A stretch of 64,000 nt of DNA from Bacteroidales bacterium UBA4363 (GCA_002393965.1 DGSL01000026.1:70841-134840); one strand, 5' to 3'; shown: positions 9,150-18,859, counted from the first letter of the stretch. Notes: generated from the letters alone by a model not told the origin. Made by a program: numbers and translations.

Positions 9150-10760
9150 TTATTTCGAGTTCTTCGTTTCTATCCCTTTCTGAAAAATCTGTTCATATGC
9201 GCCTGAAGTAGCAAGTAATTCGATTGCCTTTTGATAGATTTCGGAGTACTCGTTATGGACACGATAAAAACCTTCTTCTCCATATAATCTTCTTGCAAAA
9301 AAGGACTTAAGATTATTTTCAATCAAACGTCGAGAACGAAGAAACGAATATTCGTCATATTTCAGTTCCTCTTGTTCTCCTGCCTCAACAAGGCCTTTGA
9401 GAATATCATCTGGAATCACAAAATCTCTTAAAAAGTCAGAAACAAGAGGGTATTTACTTTTCCATATCTTTTCATTCTTATCTACAATCTGCGCTGAATA
9501 TGATTGAAGGATGCCTCCACCAATCAATTTAGAAAGATAGATGGAAGTTTCTGAAGTGTCAATAGGGACATAATAATCCGGCATTATACCGCCTCCTCCA
9601 TAGACGATCCGACCCATCTTCAATGTTTTATATTTCAAGGAATCTGGGAAATGAATACTGTCAGCTGAAGTGAGTTCACCTCGATTATAACGATCAATGG
9701 CGTCCTGTTTGTATTTCTGCAGTCCCTCTTTATACGGACGTTGAATGCAACGCCCTGACGGTATATAGTATCGGGCAACAGTCAATCTCATCTCTGCTCC
9801 ATCACTCAAAGGAATCGGCTGCTGAACCAACCCTTTCCCAAAAGTACGGCGTCCTACAATGACTGCTCTGTCAAGATCCTGCATTGAACCCGCAAGAATT
9901 TCGGCAGCAGAAGCTGTGGACCCATCCACCAAAAAAACGATGCGACCTTTTGTAAACATGCCCCCGTGGCTTGCCGAATAGGTCTTAGATATGTGTCTTC
10001 CTTTTGTAATAAGTACATTCGTGTTTTCGTCAATGAAATCATCGGCAATATCTATCGCTTGATTCAGATAACCTCCACCATTAGATTCAAGGTCAAAAAC
10101 AAGATCTGTCATACCCTCCCTTTGAAGTTTTCTCATGGCCTGTTTGAACTCCTCGTATGTTGTTTCTGAAAAACGAACTAATTTAATATACCCTACTGTA
10201 GGAGAAACCATAAACGAAGCCGCCACACTATAAAGAGGAATCTTATCACGAACAATACGGAAAGTAAGCAATTCACGCTGTCCGCTTCGCTTAACCCTAA
10301 CCGTAACTGCGGTTCCTTTCTTCCCTCTCAGCCGTTTCATTACATCAACAGAACTCATCTTTACACCCGCAATTATCGAGTCATCGACCATCACTATACG
10401 GTCTCCGGCAAGGAGTCCCACTCTCTCTGACGGACCTCCAGGGATGACAGCCTCAACATGCAAGGTATCCTTAAGCATAATAAACTGTACACCTATTCCC
10501 TCAAAATTACCGACCAAAGGCTCATTGGCCTTTGCCTTCTCATCCTTATTAATATAAACTGAATGAGGGTCAAGATTTTCGAGCATTCCGATGATGGCAT
10601 TTTCCGTCACCTTGTCTTCGTTTACAGTGTCAACATACATGCCGATAATCTTACCCCTTGCTTCCCAGAAACGCTGCAATTGTCGTGCGTCAGACGTACG
10701 GTCGGACCAAACGTATACACTAATCAGCAAGAATAATAATACCGCTAATTTCCTTTTCAT
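9150..10760 (-). CDS. C-terminal processing peptidase (S41 family, CtpA/Prc-like)
   Basis: Periplasmic serine protease that trims the C-termini of envelope proteins. The 536-residue protein begins with a signal peptide (MKRKLAVLLFLLISVYVWS). A PDZ domain follows (GIGVQF, PSERVGLLAGDRIVMVDD, about residues 88-160), then the S41 core: DLVFDLESNGGGYLNQAID, the nucleophile Ser in DGSTASAAEIL, and the general-base Lys in GRRTFGKGLVQQ. Both catalytic residues are intact. About 130 residues follow the core. The gene lies 44 bp downstream of the alcohol dehydrogenase on the same strand; no functional link is apparent. Confidence 0.95.
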   Translation of the reverse strand: MKRKLAVLLFLLISVYVWSDRTSDARQLQRFWEARGKIIGMYVDTVNEDKVTENAIIGMLENLDPHSVYINKDEKAKANEPLVGNFEGIGVQFIMLKDTLHVEAVIPGGPSERVGLLAGDRIVMVDDSIIAGVKMSSVDVMKRLRGKKGTAVTVRVKRSGQRELLTFRIVRDKIPLYSVAASFMVSPTVGYIKLVRFSETTYEEFKQAMRKLQREGMTDLVFDLESNGGGYLNQAIDIADDFIDENTNVLITKGRHISKTYSASHGGMFTKGRIVFLVDGSTASAAEILAGSMQDLDRAVIVGRRTFGKGLVQQPIPLSDGAEMRLTVARYYIPSGRCIQRPYKEGLQKYKQDAIDRYNRGELTSADSIHFPDSLKYKTLKMGRIVYGGGGIMPDYYVPIDTSETSIYLSKLIGGGILQSYSAQIVDKNEKIWKSKYPLVSDFLRDFVIPDDILKGLVEAGEQEELKYDEYSFLRSRRLIENNLKSFFARRLYGEEGFYRVHNEYSEIYQKAIELLATSGAYEQIFQKGIETKNSK

Positions 10761-10804
10761 TCTCCTATCTATTTCTTTCCTACCGGATGGGATTCTTTAT
10801 AGAT

Positions 10805-11980
10805 TTACTTGCAGAGATCCAAGACAGTACGGGAGCCTTCCGTATTTAACTTGACGTAAGAACCGAAAACCTCCCCTTTATTACGGTGCAGGTTAGTGTT
10901 AACCTTATCCAGGTCTAAAGGTTCACTTGTTAATTCGCTCAAAGTCGTAGGAAGTCCAATGCTATGAAAGAAGATTTTTAATCGTTCAATCCCCTCTCTC
11001 GCCATAGCACCAGGATCGGCTGACGAACGAACACCCCACACACGTTCTGCCATTTGCGCAATTTTCTCAGGATTGGTCCGCGCAGCAAATGACAGCCATG
11101 CCGGATAGACTACAGAAAGACCAGCTCCATGAGCAATATTAGACTGTATTGCACTTAATTCATGTTCAATAAAATGCGACCCCCAATCCTCTTCACGCCC
11201 TACTCCACACATTCCGATATGCGCCTGTGTTCCTGCCCACATGATATTAGCACGAGCTCCGTAATCTTTCGGATTATTCATGACACGAGGTGCCATTTCT
11301 ATAATAGAAAGTAACAGAGCCTCACAAAGACGATCTGTCAGACTCACGTCTTTCGTGTTTGAAAAATATCGTTCCATGATATGTGCCATCATATCAGAAA
11401 TACCACAGGCCGTCTGGAAAGGTGGGAGAGTTATCGTCAACTCTGGATTCATAATAGAAAAAACGGGTCTCAACAATTCTGGCTGCCGTATTGAAAGCTT
11501 TTGTTGTGCCTGTTCATCCGTAATAACAGAGTTCCCTGATCCTTCACTTCCAGCAGCGGGGATAGTCAAGACATCCGCCACCTTTAATGCTTTTGTTGGA
11601 GTGGATTTTCCAATATAAAAGTCCCAAAAATCACCCTCGTAATAGTAACCTACCGCAATTGCCTTGGCAGTGTCAATAACCGAACCTCCTCCCAAAGCCA
11701 AAAGTAGATCAGGATGTTCCTGTCGAGCCAAAGAAATTCCCTCACGAACTTTTAACGTCTCAGGATTGGCTTGCACCCCAGACAACTCAACATACGACAA
11801 ATGTTCCTCGTCCAATACCTGTTTCACACGGTCCAACAAGCCACTTCGGACGGCAGAACCTTTGCCATAGACAATCATCACCTTATGAGCACCATACTTA
11901 ACGGCCAGTTTCCCCGTTTGGTTTTCCGCCCCACGTCCAAAAACGAATTCAGTAGGGCTATAATAACTAAAATTTTCCAT
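10805..11980 (-). CDS. Iron-containing alcohol dehydrogenase (BDH/YqhD-like)
   Basis: Type III metal-dependent dehydrogenase reducing aldehydes with NAD(P)H. The 391-residue protein has the GGGS dinucleotide-binding motif (LLLALGGGSVIDTAKAIA), TIPAAGSEGSGNSVIT, and metal ligands Asp and His in CGISDMMAHIMERYF plus His in SHFIEHELSAI and AHGAGLSVVYP. The N-terminal YYSPTEFVFGRGA segment is typical of the butanol dehydrogenase/YqhD branch. The physiological substrate is unknown. It could be cotranscribed with the S41 protease. Confidence 0.93.
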   Translation of the reverse strand: MENFSYYSPTEFVFGRGAENQTGKLAVKYGAHKVMIVYGKGSAVRSGLLDRVKQVLDEEHLSYVELSGVQANPETLKVREGISLARQEHPDLLLALGGGSVIDTAKAIAVGYYYEGDFWDFYIGKSTPTKALKVADVLTIPAAGSEGSGNSVITDEQAQQKLSIRQPELLRPVFSIMNPELTITLPPFQTACGISDMMAHIMERYFSNTKDVSLTDRLCEALLLSIIEMAPRVMNNPKDYGARANIMWAGTQAHIGMCGVGREEDWGSHFIEHELSAIQSNIAHGAGLSVVYPAWLSFAARTNPEKIAQMAERVWGVRSSADPGAMAREGIERLKIFFHSIGLPTTLSELTSEPLDLDKVNTNLHRNKGEVFGSYVKLNTEGSRTVLDLCK

Positions 11981-12085
11981 CTTGTTTTATGAATTATATA
12001 TGATGTAAAGATACTAATTATATCGTATGTCTATTCCCGTCTGAGAAAAGAGCCATATCTTCCTTCTCCTCCATCCTCCTCCGCG

Positions 12086-13006
12086 TCACTGAACTGTCAA
12101 ATAAACCGCAGTTCTCTGCCAGAATTCCGTCGTCAGATCCGGAAGTTTTCTCAAATCATCAAGAGAAGAAACATGTCCGTGATTCCTTCTATATTCAAAA
12201 ATGGATTGTGCTTGTCTGTATGAAATATAAGGGTGGCGACACATCTGTTCAATGGATGCCCTATTAACATTGATTCGACGCACTTGTGATGAATCCACAA
12301 TCATACGAGAGCGCAAATATTCTACATAGTGTTTATTTGCCCAAGGGATAGCCTCATAAAGTTGTTCTGATGAAACATACCCTCCCAGGGTTTCCCCATA
12401 GTAAACTATCTGACGAGCCACCACTGGCTTCATAATTTTCTGTAACGAAAGTGTGTCCAGCTTATTCAGTTCTATTCGGGTTGAGACCTCTTTTTTTTGA
12501 TTCTCAATCTTTTCCGTTTCATCCTTTGTCAGTGAGTTTGATGAAATCACAATATAAGGGCGAAGAGAGGCAAACAAAGTAGAAGATAGCCCATAAATTC
12601 TCGAAAAATCTTCTGCCTTGCGAAAACGACCTCCTTTCTGCCGATATAGCATCACATTATGCGCCTGCCATGGGAGGAGCCCTAAACGAATAAACGAAGC
12701 AGAATCCAATTTGTTCGGGTCAAACAGGAAACGTTCTATTTTGACCGGTTCTTTCCTATCTTGATTACCTACATACGACTTCGAATCATATTTTAACCTG
12801 TTTCGATTAATTTTATCCTTATGTATGCTTTGAGACAATAAATCTGTCTGTTTACTATAGTTTTCGTTCACAAGCACAAGGTCGGAGGTCCGCACATCCG
12901 TTCGGAAATAGAAAAAATCAATGACAATCAACAACAAAAGCAAGACAAATAAAACCAACATCGTCATGCGTTGAGTCGAAGAAAAGCGAAAAAAGTCTCC
13001 CCACAT
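12086..13006 (-). CDS. Helix-hairpin-helix protein related to ComEA
   Basis: Membrane-anchored protein with probable DNA-binding modules. The start is the ATG at 13006 (MWGDFFRFSS), because it immediately precedes the single transmembrane helix (residues about 15-34, MTMLVLFVLLLLLIVIDFFYF) and an upstream -7 element lies at 13033-13040. Three HhH-type units follow in the outer part, each opening with an N-x-x-x motif: DPNKLDSASFIRLGL, ELNKLDTLSLQKIM and NVNRASIEQMCRHPYIS. The length is 306 residues. ComEA binds incoming DNA in natural transformation; multi-HhH homologues are widespread in Bacteroidetes and their role is not established. Confidence 0.8.
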   Translation of the reverse strand: MWGDFFRFSSTQRMTMLVLFVLLLLLIVIDFFYFRTDVRTSDLVLVNENYSKQTDLLSQSIHKDKINRNRLKYDSKSYVGNQDRKEPVKIERFLFDPNKLDSASFIRLGLLPWQAHNVMLYRQKGGRFRKAEDFSRIYGLSSTLFASLRPYIVISSNSLTKDETEKIENQKKEVSTRIELNKLDTLSLQKIMKPVVARQIVYYGETLGGYVSSEQLYEAIPWANKHYVEYLRSRMIVDSSQVRRINVNRASIEQMCRHPYISYRQAQSIFEYRRNHGHVSSLDDLRKLPDLTTEFWQRTAVYLTVQ

Positions 13007-13032
13007 AGCCTTAATTATTGGTATACCTTTTA

Positions 13033-13163
13033 CAAATATAGAGGAATATTGTTCTTGTATTACAACTTTTGATTCTAACCACAAAGTATGTCAGGGACTG
13101 TTTTTCTAAGAATGAAAAGAACTTTGGGATGTAACCTCACTGAAAAAAATATACCTATCTTTG
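13033..13163. promoter_or_regulatory. Divergent -7 elements between the HhH gene and aroK
   Basis: Leftward: TATATTTG on the minus strand (plus CAAATATA, 13033-13040), with GTTG 22 bp upstream, for the HhH gene. Rightward: TATCTTTG at 13156-13163, 26 bp before the aroK ATG. The nearest TTTG (13123-13126) is 29 bp from it, too far for the consensus, so the rightward promoter rests on the -7 box only. Confidence 0.5.
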
Positions 13164-13188
13164 CGAGAAGAGACGAAATGTCAAAACC

Positions 13189-13734
13189 ATGAACAAGATT
13201 TATCTTATTGGCTATATGGGATGTGGCAAAACCACCATTGGTCGTCTGCTGGCGAAACAGATAGGATGGTCCTTTGTTGACATGGACACGTACATTGAGA
13301 ACCGACATCAAGAAACCATCAGCGAATTATTTGCCAAACAGGGAGAAAGTTTTTTTCGAAAAGCAGAACATACTTCATTAGAAGAAATCTCAAAATCAGA
13401 AAATATCGTCGTTTCTACAGGAGGAGGAACCCCATGTTTTTTTGACAATATTGACCTGATGAACCGAACTGGATTAAGTTTCTACATTTATATGAGTCCA
13501 AAGGCATTGTCCATTCGTTTGGAAAGCAATACGAAGAACAGGCCTCTTCTACGGGATAAGAAAGGGAAATCTTTGGAATGCTTTATCGAGGCACAACTAT
13601 CTCAAAGACAACCTTTTTATGAAAAAGCCCTCTATAGGGTAAACAATGAGAGAGAACACCCACAAGCTACCGTGGAGGAGATTATCAATATACTTAAAAA
13701 TAATATATGGACAATGGTAAAATCTGAGTGCTGA
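13189..13734 (+). CDS. aroK: Shikimate kinase
   Basis: Phosphorylates shikimate at the 3-hydroxyl with ATP in the chorismate pathway. The 181-residue protein carries the Walker A motif in GYMGCGKTTIGRLL, the shikimate-binding Asp pair in FVDMDTYIE, the conserved GE-F-R segment as KQGESFFRKAE, the glycine-rich VVSTGGGTPC, and the adenine lid region RPLL. Size and motif spacing are normal for AroK. It is the first gene of a rightward series (aroK, pyrE, SRPBCC, argH) that is syntenic in Bacteroides and relatives. The 110-bp gap to pyrE may hold a second promoter, but none was clear. Confidence 0.96.
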   Translation: MNKIYLIGYMGCGKTTIGRLLAKQIGWSFVDMDTYIENRHQETISELFAKQGESFFRKAEHTSLEEISKSENIVVSTGGGTPCFFDNIDLMNRTGLSFYIYMSPKALSIRLESNTKNRPLLRDKKGKSLECFIEAQLSQRQPFYEKALYRVNNEREHPQATVEEIINILKNNIWTMVKSEC

Positions 13735-13844
13735 AGAAATTGTCCATTACCCGCATTTAAACGAATACAGATAATTTGCAATGACATTAAACTGGTTTTT
13801 CCAGGCCTCTAAACTGACTGAAATAAAACTAAAACGACATAGAT

Positions 13845-14477
13845 ATGACAGCTTCAGAAAAACAAGTAGCAGAATGTCTGCTAAAAATCAAAGCAATAAA
13901 ACTACAGCCAAACAATCCATTCACATGGGCATCCGGATGGCACTCCCCTATCTATTGCGACAATAGAAAAACCCTCTCTTATCCTGAAATTCGAACACTT
14001 ATCCGCGACGCTTTTGTAGATAAAATCAAGAAAAACTATCCCCAAACGGAACTGATTGCCGGAGTAGCCACAGGTGCCATCGCACAAGGTGCTCTTGTAG
14101 CGCAAAGCCTTGGCCTTCCCTTCGTCTATGTTCGCAGTAGTCCCAAAGATCATGGACTAGGGAATCTTATTGAAGGTGACTTGAAAAAAAATCAAAAAAC
14201 CGTCATCATCGAAGACCTTATTTCTACTGGAGGAAGCAGTCTCAAGGCAGCAGAAGCCCTAAGATCATCAGAAGCTGATGTTTTGGGCATGGTGGCCATC
14301 TTTACATATGGATTCCACGTTTCAGAAAAAGCGTTTAAAGAACACTCGATTAATCTTACAACACTCTCGAACTACAATGTTTTAATTGAAACTGCACTTT
14401 CTGAAGGATATATCTCAGAATCCGATGTTGAAAAACTGAAAGAATGGAGAAAATCCCCTGACTCTTGGGGTAAATAG
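13845..14477 (+). CDS. pyrE: Orotate phosphoribosyltransferase
   Basis: Converts orotate and PRPP to orotidine 5'-phosphate in pyrimidine synthesis. The 210-residue protein has the family opening FTWASGWHSPIYCDNRKTLSYP, GVATGAIAQGALVA, FVYVRSSPKDHGLGNLIEG, and the PRPP-binding signature VIIEDLISTGGSSLKAA. The start MTASEKQVAECL at 13845 gives a normal length. A 61-codon ORF at 13781 in another frame overlaps the beginning and is not credible. Only 12 bp separate it from the SRPBCC gene. Confidence 0.97.
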   Translation: MTASEKQVAECLLKIKAIKLQPNNPFTWASGWHSPIYCDNRKTLSYPEIRTLIRDAFVDKIKKNYPQTELIAGVATGAIAQGALVAQSLGLPFVYVRSSPKDHGLGNLIEGDLKKNQKTVIIEDLISTGGSSLKAAEALRSSEADVLGMVAIFTYGFHVSEKAFKEHSINLTTLSNYNVLIETALSEGYISESDVEKLKEWRKSPDSWGK

Positions 14478-14489
14478 AATCGAAAAAAT

Positions 14490-14909
14490 ATGGAAGAATA
14501 CACCAGTGATGTAAAGATTATCGCTGCGAACGATGTCAACGTCTTCGCCAAACTTAGCAATCTCGAAAATCTGCAACAATACAAAGACCTTATACCCGAA
14601 ACAAGTGGAATAAGGGATTTGAAAAGCGATCGAGATACAGTTAGTTTCAACATTAATCCTGTTGGAGAAATAAAATTATCCATCATAGAAAGGGAACCCA
14701 ATAGAACCATTAAATTTGGGGTAATGCAGTCTCCCATTGCCGCAAACTTTTGGATACAGTTGCTCAAGACGAACGAGAAAGAGACAAAACTTCGATTAAC
14801 TCTAAAAGCAGATCTCCCATTCATGATTAAAGTAATGGTCGGTTCCAAGATACAAGACGGCATCAACCGTTTTGCCGATTTATTGGCTCAATTACCATAT
14901 GAACCATAG
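14490..14909 (+). CDS. SRPBCC-family (START-like) protein
   Basis: A 139-residue protein with the features of a small hydrophobic-ligand-binding helix-grip fold: an N-terminal helix-strand segment (VFAKLSNLENLQQYKDLIP), a central run of short strands (VSFNINPVGEIKLSIIERE, TIKFG), and a long C-terminal helix (KIQDGINRFADLLAQLP). I assign it from overall pattern and from its conserved location between pyrE and argH in Bacteroidetes. No catalytic residues can be named. It is probably translated from the pyrE-argH transcript (gaps of 12 and 36 bp). Confidence 0.65.
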   Translation: MEEYTSDVKIIAANDVNVFAKLSNLENLQQYKDLIPETSGIRDLKSDRDTVSFNINPVGEIKLSIIEREPNRTIKFGVMQSPIAANFWIQLLKTNEKETKLRLTLKADLPFMIKVMVGSKIQDGINRFADLLAQLPYEP

Positions 14910-14945
14910 AAAATTTGTAAAAAGTCAAAACCAAAAGGCATAAAA

Positions 14946-16298
14946 ATGGCAGAAATGAAACTTTGGGACAAGGGACATCCCGTTGATAAAGACATTGAAA
15001 AATACACTGTCGGAAAGGACCGAGAAATGGATCTTTTTCTTGCCAAATCCGACGTGACAGGCTCAATGGCTCATATTACCATGCTAGAAAGCGTAGGTCT
15101 GCTAAAAAAGGATGAATTAGATTGCCTGCTAAAAGAATTGAGAACTATCTACCGGGAAATTGAGAAAGGATCCTTCTCCATCGAACCAAATGTAGAAGAC
15201 ATCCACTCTCAAGTTGAATTGATGTTGACACGCAAACTTGGTGACCTTGGCAAGAAGATTCATAGTGGACGATCTCGCAATGATCAAGTGCTAGTGGACT
15301 TAAAATTATTTACCCGGAGGAAAATATTCGAATTAGCAAAAGCGGTCAATAGTTTGTTTCTTACTTTAGAAGAACAATCAGAAAAATACAAGAATGTCCT
15401 TATGCCCGGCTATACACACCTGCAAGTCGCGATGCCTTCGTCTTTCGGTCTATGGTTTGGTGCCTACGCAGAATCCCTGACAGACGACATACAGCTCTTG
15501 CTTGCCGCTTGGAAAATTTGCAACCGGAACCCTCTAGGGAGTGCTGCGGGCTATGGCTCTTCCTTTCCCCTAAACCGCCAAATGACTAGTGATCTATTAG
15601 GTTTTGATGGTCTAAACTATAATGTTGTCTATGCCCAAATGGGACGAGGTAAAATGGAACGCTGCGTAGCCTATGCTATTGCCTCAATTGCCAACACTAT
15701 AGCCAAACTGGCTTTTGACGCATGTCTCTTCTCTAGTCAAAACTTTGGGTTTGTAAGACTTGCGGATGAATACACAACAGGATCATCCATCATGCCTCAC
15801 AAAAAGAACCCCGATGTCTTCGAACTGACTCGCGCCAAATGTAACAGACTACAAAGTTTACCAAGCGATATCCTACTTATCACGAACAATCTCCCGTCTG
15901 GATACTTCCGCGACCTACAAATTATTAAAGAACTTTTCTTGCCAGCTTTCGACGAATTAATTTCAGTCTTGACGATGACACAACACATGATGAAGGACAT
16001 CAAGGTTAATGAAAATATTCTTGAAGACAAACGCTATGATTCTATGTTCTCAGTAGAAGAAGTCAATCGTCTGGTTAGCGAAGAGGGAATGCCATTCCGC
16101 GATGCCTATAAAAAAGTAGGTCTTGAGATCGAGGACGGTCGGTTTTGTCCAAACAAGAACATCCAACATTCTCATGAAGGCAGCATCGGGAATCTGTGTA
16201 CTGAACAGGTCAAGTCATACATGAAACAGATTCTGAATGAATTCTCTTTCGAACGAGCCTTCTCTGCGGAGCAGAAACTCGTTCAAGGAGAAGATTAA
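14946..16298 (+). CDS. argH: Argininosuccinate lyase
   Basis: Cleaves argininosuccinate to arginine and fumarate, the final step of arginine synthesis. The 450-residue protein belongs to the fumarase/aspartase superfamily. It has the HSGRSRNDQVLVDLKLF segment, MPGYTHLQVAMPSSFGLWF with the catalytic-base region, NRNPLGSAAGYGSSFPL, and the superfamily signature GSSIMPHKKNPD. The next gene, a flippase, starts 4 bp after its stop, so cotranscription is likely although the functions are unrelated. Confidence 0.96.
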   Translation: MAEMKLWDKGHPVDKDIEKYTVGKDREMDLFLAKSDVTGSMAHITMLESVGLLKKDELDCLLKELRTIYREIEKGSFSIEPNVEDIHSQVELMLTRKLGDLGKKIHSGRSRNDQVLVDLKLFTRRKIFELAKAVNSLFLTLEEQSEKYKNVLMPGYTHLQVAMPSSFGLWFGAYAESLTDDIQLLLAAWKICNRNPLGSAAGYGSSFPLNRQMTSDLLGFDGLNYNVVYAQMGRGKMERCVAYAIASIANTIAKLAFDACLFSSQNFGFVRLADEYTTGSSIMPHKKNPDVFELTRAKCNRLQSLPSDILLITNNLPSGYFRDLQIIKELFLPAFDELISVLTMTQHMMKDIKVNENILEDKRYDSMFSVEEVNRLVSEEGMPFRDAYKKVGLEIEDGRFCPNKNIQHSHEGSIGNLCTEQVKSYMKQILNEFSFERAFSAEQKLVQGED

Positions 16299-16301
16299 GA
16301 C

Positions 16302-17540
16302 ATGTTCAATCGCATCAGACACTCCGAAATCCTCCTGAATGGCATCAAACTGATATCTGCCTCTTCTCTTAGCCAACTTGTTGCCGTTCTCGCATATCCC
16401 TTCATCACCCGTCTATATGATCCGAGTTCTCTAGGGCAACTGAGCCTCTTTCTCGCTTTGGTAGGACTTGGCTGCATTCTTGCATCTGCTCAATATGAAA
16501 ATGCCATCATGATTGAAACGGACAGCAGAAATGCAGCAACCGTAGTAGACATTTGTTTTCTTCTTGCTATAATCACAAGTTTTCTCATCTTCGTCATCTC
16601 CTATTCTTTTTTCTTGTTTCTGGGAGATGACTATTGTTTTCTGCTTCTCGTCGCTCCGCTCACACTATTATCATCAACAGGATGGGTCTATTCGTTTTGG
16701 TGCAATCGCAATAACCATTTTGGCCACTCTGCTGCATATACAGCCATACAAAGTCTTGTTTCTTCTGGCATGAAGATAACTTTGGGGTTGTTTCATCTTC
16801 AAAAATGGGGGCTCATACTCGCCACCTTCGTTGGACAGATTGTCGGTCTTTTCAGTATCATCTTTTACCGCCCAAAGAAAAACGCACATCTTTTCCAATT
16901 CTCATTCAACAGAATGCAGATCCTTGCCCACAAACACATCAACTTCCCAAAATATACTCTTCTTCACCGATTATTGAATACCGTTGTAAATAATCTGCCT
17001 ATTCTTGTTTTACCTTTAGCCTTTGACATGGCAGATATCGGTTTTTTTGCTTTGGCCATAAACGTTAGTTTGAAACCAGTTCTGTCGTTTGCACGCTTAG
17101 CAAACCAAGTTCTGTTTCATCGTATCGGAAGAAATCATCGTAACGGTATCAAAAGTTATCGACAATTGTTGCTCTTCTTTCTGAAGATATTACGTATTGC
17201 CATTCCTCTATTACTTATTATCTACATTATTCTGCCTCACACGACAATATTCATCTTTGGAGACGGATGGCAGAAAACCGGACAATTATTACAAATAATA
17301 TTACCGTGGATTCTGGCATCATTTCTAGCCCAAACTCTTAATTTCATTCCATTTGTCTTTTCCAAACAACGAGAGGCTTTTATATTCGAGATTATCGGAA
17401 CACTGCTTCAATGTTGCATTCTAATCTTTGGCCTTCATTTAGAAAACTTGACCCTTGCCATCACTCTTCTTTCTTGCACAAATACAATATTTTATATTAG
17501 CCAAATTTGGTGGTACTTCTATTTGCTGAAGAACAACTAG
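16302..17540 (+). CDS. Polysaccharide flippase (Wzx/MATE-like)
   Basis: Integral membrane protein of 412 residues with about 12 hydrophobic helices and the positive-charge pattern of the polysaccharide-export branch of the MOP superfamily. It opens with ILLNGIKLISASSLSQLVAVLAYPFITRLYDPSSLG, which follows the family pattern at the first two helices. The likely role is to move a lipid-linked oligosaccharide from the inner to the outer face of the membrane. It starts 4 bp after argH. Its 3' end overlaps the 3' end of the opposite-strand flippase by 4 bp (17537-17540). Confidence 0.85.
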   Translation: MFNRIRHSEILLNGIKLISASSLSQLVAVLAYPFITRLYDPSSLGQLSLFLALVGLGCILASAQYENAIMIETDSRNAATVVDICFLLAIITSFLIFVISYSFFLFLGDDYCFLLLVAPLTLLSSTGWVYSFWCNRNNHFGHSAAYTAIQSLVSSGMKITLGLFHLQKWGLILATFVGQIVGLFSIIFYRPKKNAHLFQFSFNRMQILAHKHINFPKYTLLHRLLNTVVNNLPILVLPLAFDMADIGFFALAINVSLKPVLSFARLANQVLFHRIGRNHRNGIKSYRQLLLFFLKILRIAIPLLLIIYIILPHTTIFIFGDGWQKTGQLLQIILPWILASFLAQTLNFIPFVFSKQREAFIFEIIGTLLQCCILIFGLHLENLTLAITLLSCTNTIFYISQIWWYFYLLKNN

Positions 17541-18829
17541 ACATTCTTCGCAGTTTGTTTGCGTATTTTACGACATGCATAACGGCAATAGGACATCTCA
17601 CAAATTCCAGCAAAAGTCATAGCAAAAGCGACAGCAAGAACTTCATAGTTAGGCAGAATTCGATCAAAGACCGAAGCCAGGATAAGATACCCGAAAAGAC
17701 AGGTTATGAGAGAGACAATCTGCGTCATCGTTACATACGAGTAATGGTTCTCAGGAACAAAGATAAACTGCTGAAATGCAGCGGAAAGCAGAGATGCGTA
17801 AACCGTAAAACTAAGAACCACAGCAACAGGGTAAGCCAAGAGCATTTCATGTCCACCCAGTATCCAAACAACAGGATAACCCAAAAAAAGAATGCCACAT
17901 ATGACAGCGAAAGATACATACCTCTCATATCGCAGAACACGGTATATGCGAGACGAATTTGTATTCTCCATGATTTCTGGAAACAGAACAGTATTAATAC
18001 TTTGTGTGAAATTCTTGACTATAGTAACAAGCTTATTTCCCAAATCGAAAATAGAAACCTCAGTCATACCAATGAAGACACCGACAAGTACACTGAGAGT
18101 ACTAGTCTTAAGCTGACCAAAAAAATATGCCCCGAAAAAAGGCAGACACTCTCTGACTTCTTCTTTCAATCCTTCGACCGTCACTCGTACTGGACGGAGT
18201 CCTTCTCCAACAAAGAGCCAAAATAAAGACCAGAGCGAAGTGGACATGAGGGATATTGAAGTAATGCACATGTAGGTAACATTATCATCTGGTCCTTTAA
18301 TAAACAGGAAAACGGCAGGAATCATCAATAAGCGAAAAATGATTGTCGTAACACTAGTAATACGCAACTTTTTTATAGCTTGGTAAAACCACTGAACATT
18401 GAAGAGTTCCGCAAATAACATTCCGAAAGAGAAAAAAAACAGTTTTTTATGCTGAGACAATAAAGGACTTACATAAATCGTCACGATAAATGGTATGGAA
18501 ACAAGCAGAAACACACACACTTTGATTGTCAACACCTCCATCAATACTCGACTCTGTCGGGTTCTATCTCCTTGACACTCAACAATGCGCTTAGCCGGTG
18601 GTATATCCAGCCCAAATGAAATAATCTGGACAGCATAGCATGCGATTGCTTGGGCAAAAACAAAATATCCATAACTGTCTGCTCCAATACGTCGAATGAC
18701 GAAAGGATATAAAACAATTCCAATAAGTGGACTAATAAAATTCACCAATGAAATCCAAGCATAGTTTTCTAGCACCCCTGTTCGTTGCAAACCCCCTATA
18801 AATCGTCCAACTCTCTCAAACAACTGCAT
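17537..18829 (-). CDS. Polysaccharide flippase (Wzx-like), second copy
   Basis: A 430-residue multi-helix protein of the MOP superfamily. The opening ENYAWISLVNFISPLIGIVLYPFVIRRIG and following YGYFVFAQAIACY are typical of O-antigen/repeat-unit flippases (RfbX/Wzx). It shares little visible sequence with the adjacent, oppositely oriented flippase, so it is not a recent duplicate. It is the last gene of a leftward group with a putative glycosyltransferase (18860-19834) and a FemAB/GNAT-like protein, with gaps of 30 and 2 bp, suggesting one glycan-assembly operon. The transported substrate is unknown. Confidence 0.87.
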   Translation of the reverse strand: MQLFERVGRFIGGLQRTGVLENYAWISLVNFISPLIGIVLYPFVIRRIGADSYGYFVFAQAIACYAVQIISFGLDIPPAKRIVECQGDRTRQSRVLMEVLTIKVCVFLLVSIPFIVTIYVSPLLSQHKKLFFFSFGMLFAELFNVQWFYQAIKKLRITSVTTIIFRLLMIPAVFLFIKGPDDNVTYMCITSISLMSTSLWSLFWLFVGEGLRPVRVTVEGLKEEVRECLPFFGAYFFGQLKTSTLSVLVGVFIGMTEVSIFDLGNKLVTIVKNFTQSINTVLFPEIMENTNSSRIYRVLRYERYVSFAVICGILFLGYPVVWILGGHEMLLAYPVAVVLSFTVYASLLSAAFQQFIFVPENHYSYVTMTQIVSLITCLFGYLILASVFDRILPNYEVLAVAFAMTFAGICEMSYCRYACRKIRKQTAKNV

Positions 18830-18859
18830 TTGACAAAATGTTTCTTTCTTTTATCCTAT

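Noticed and set aside
13781..13966. A 61-codon frame starting before pyrE
   Set aside because: It overlaps pyrE in another frame and has a basic, low-complexity composition without a pattern.
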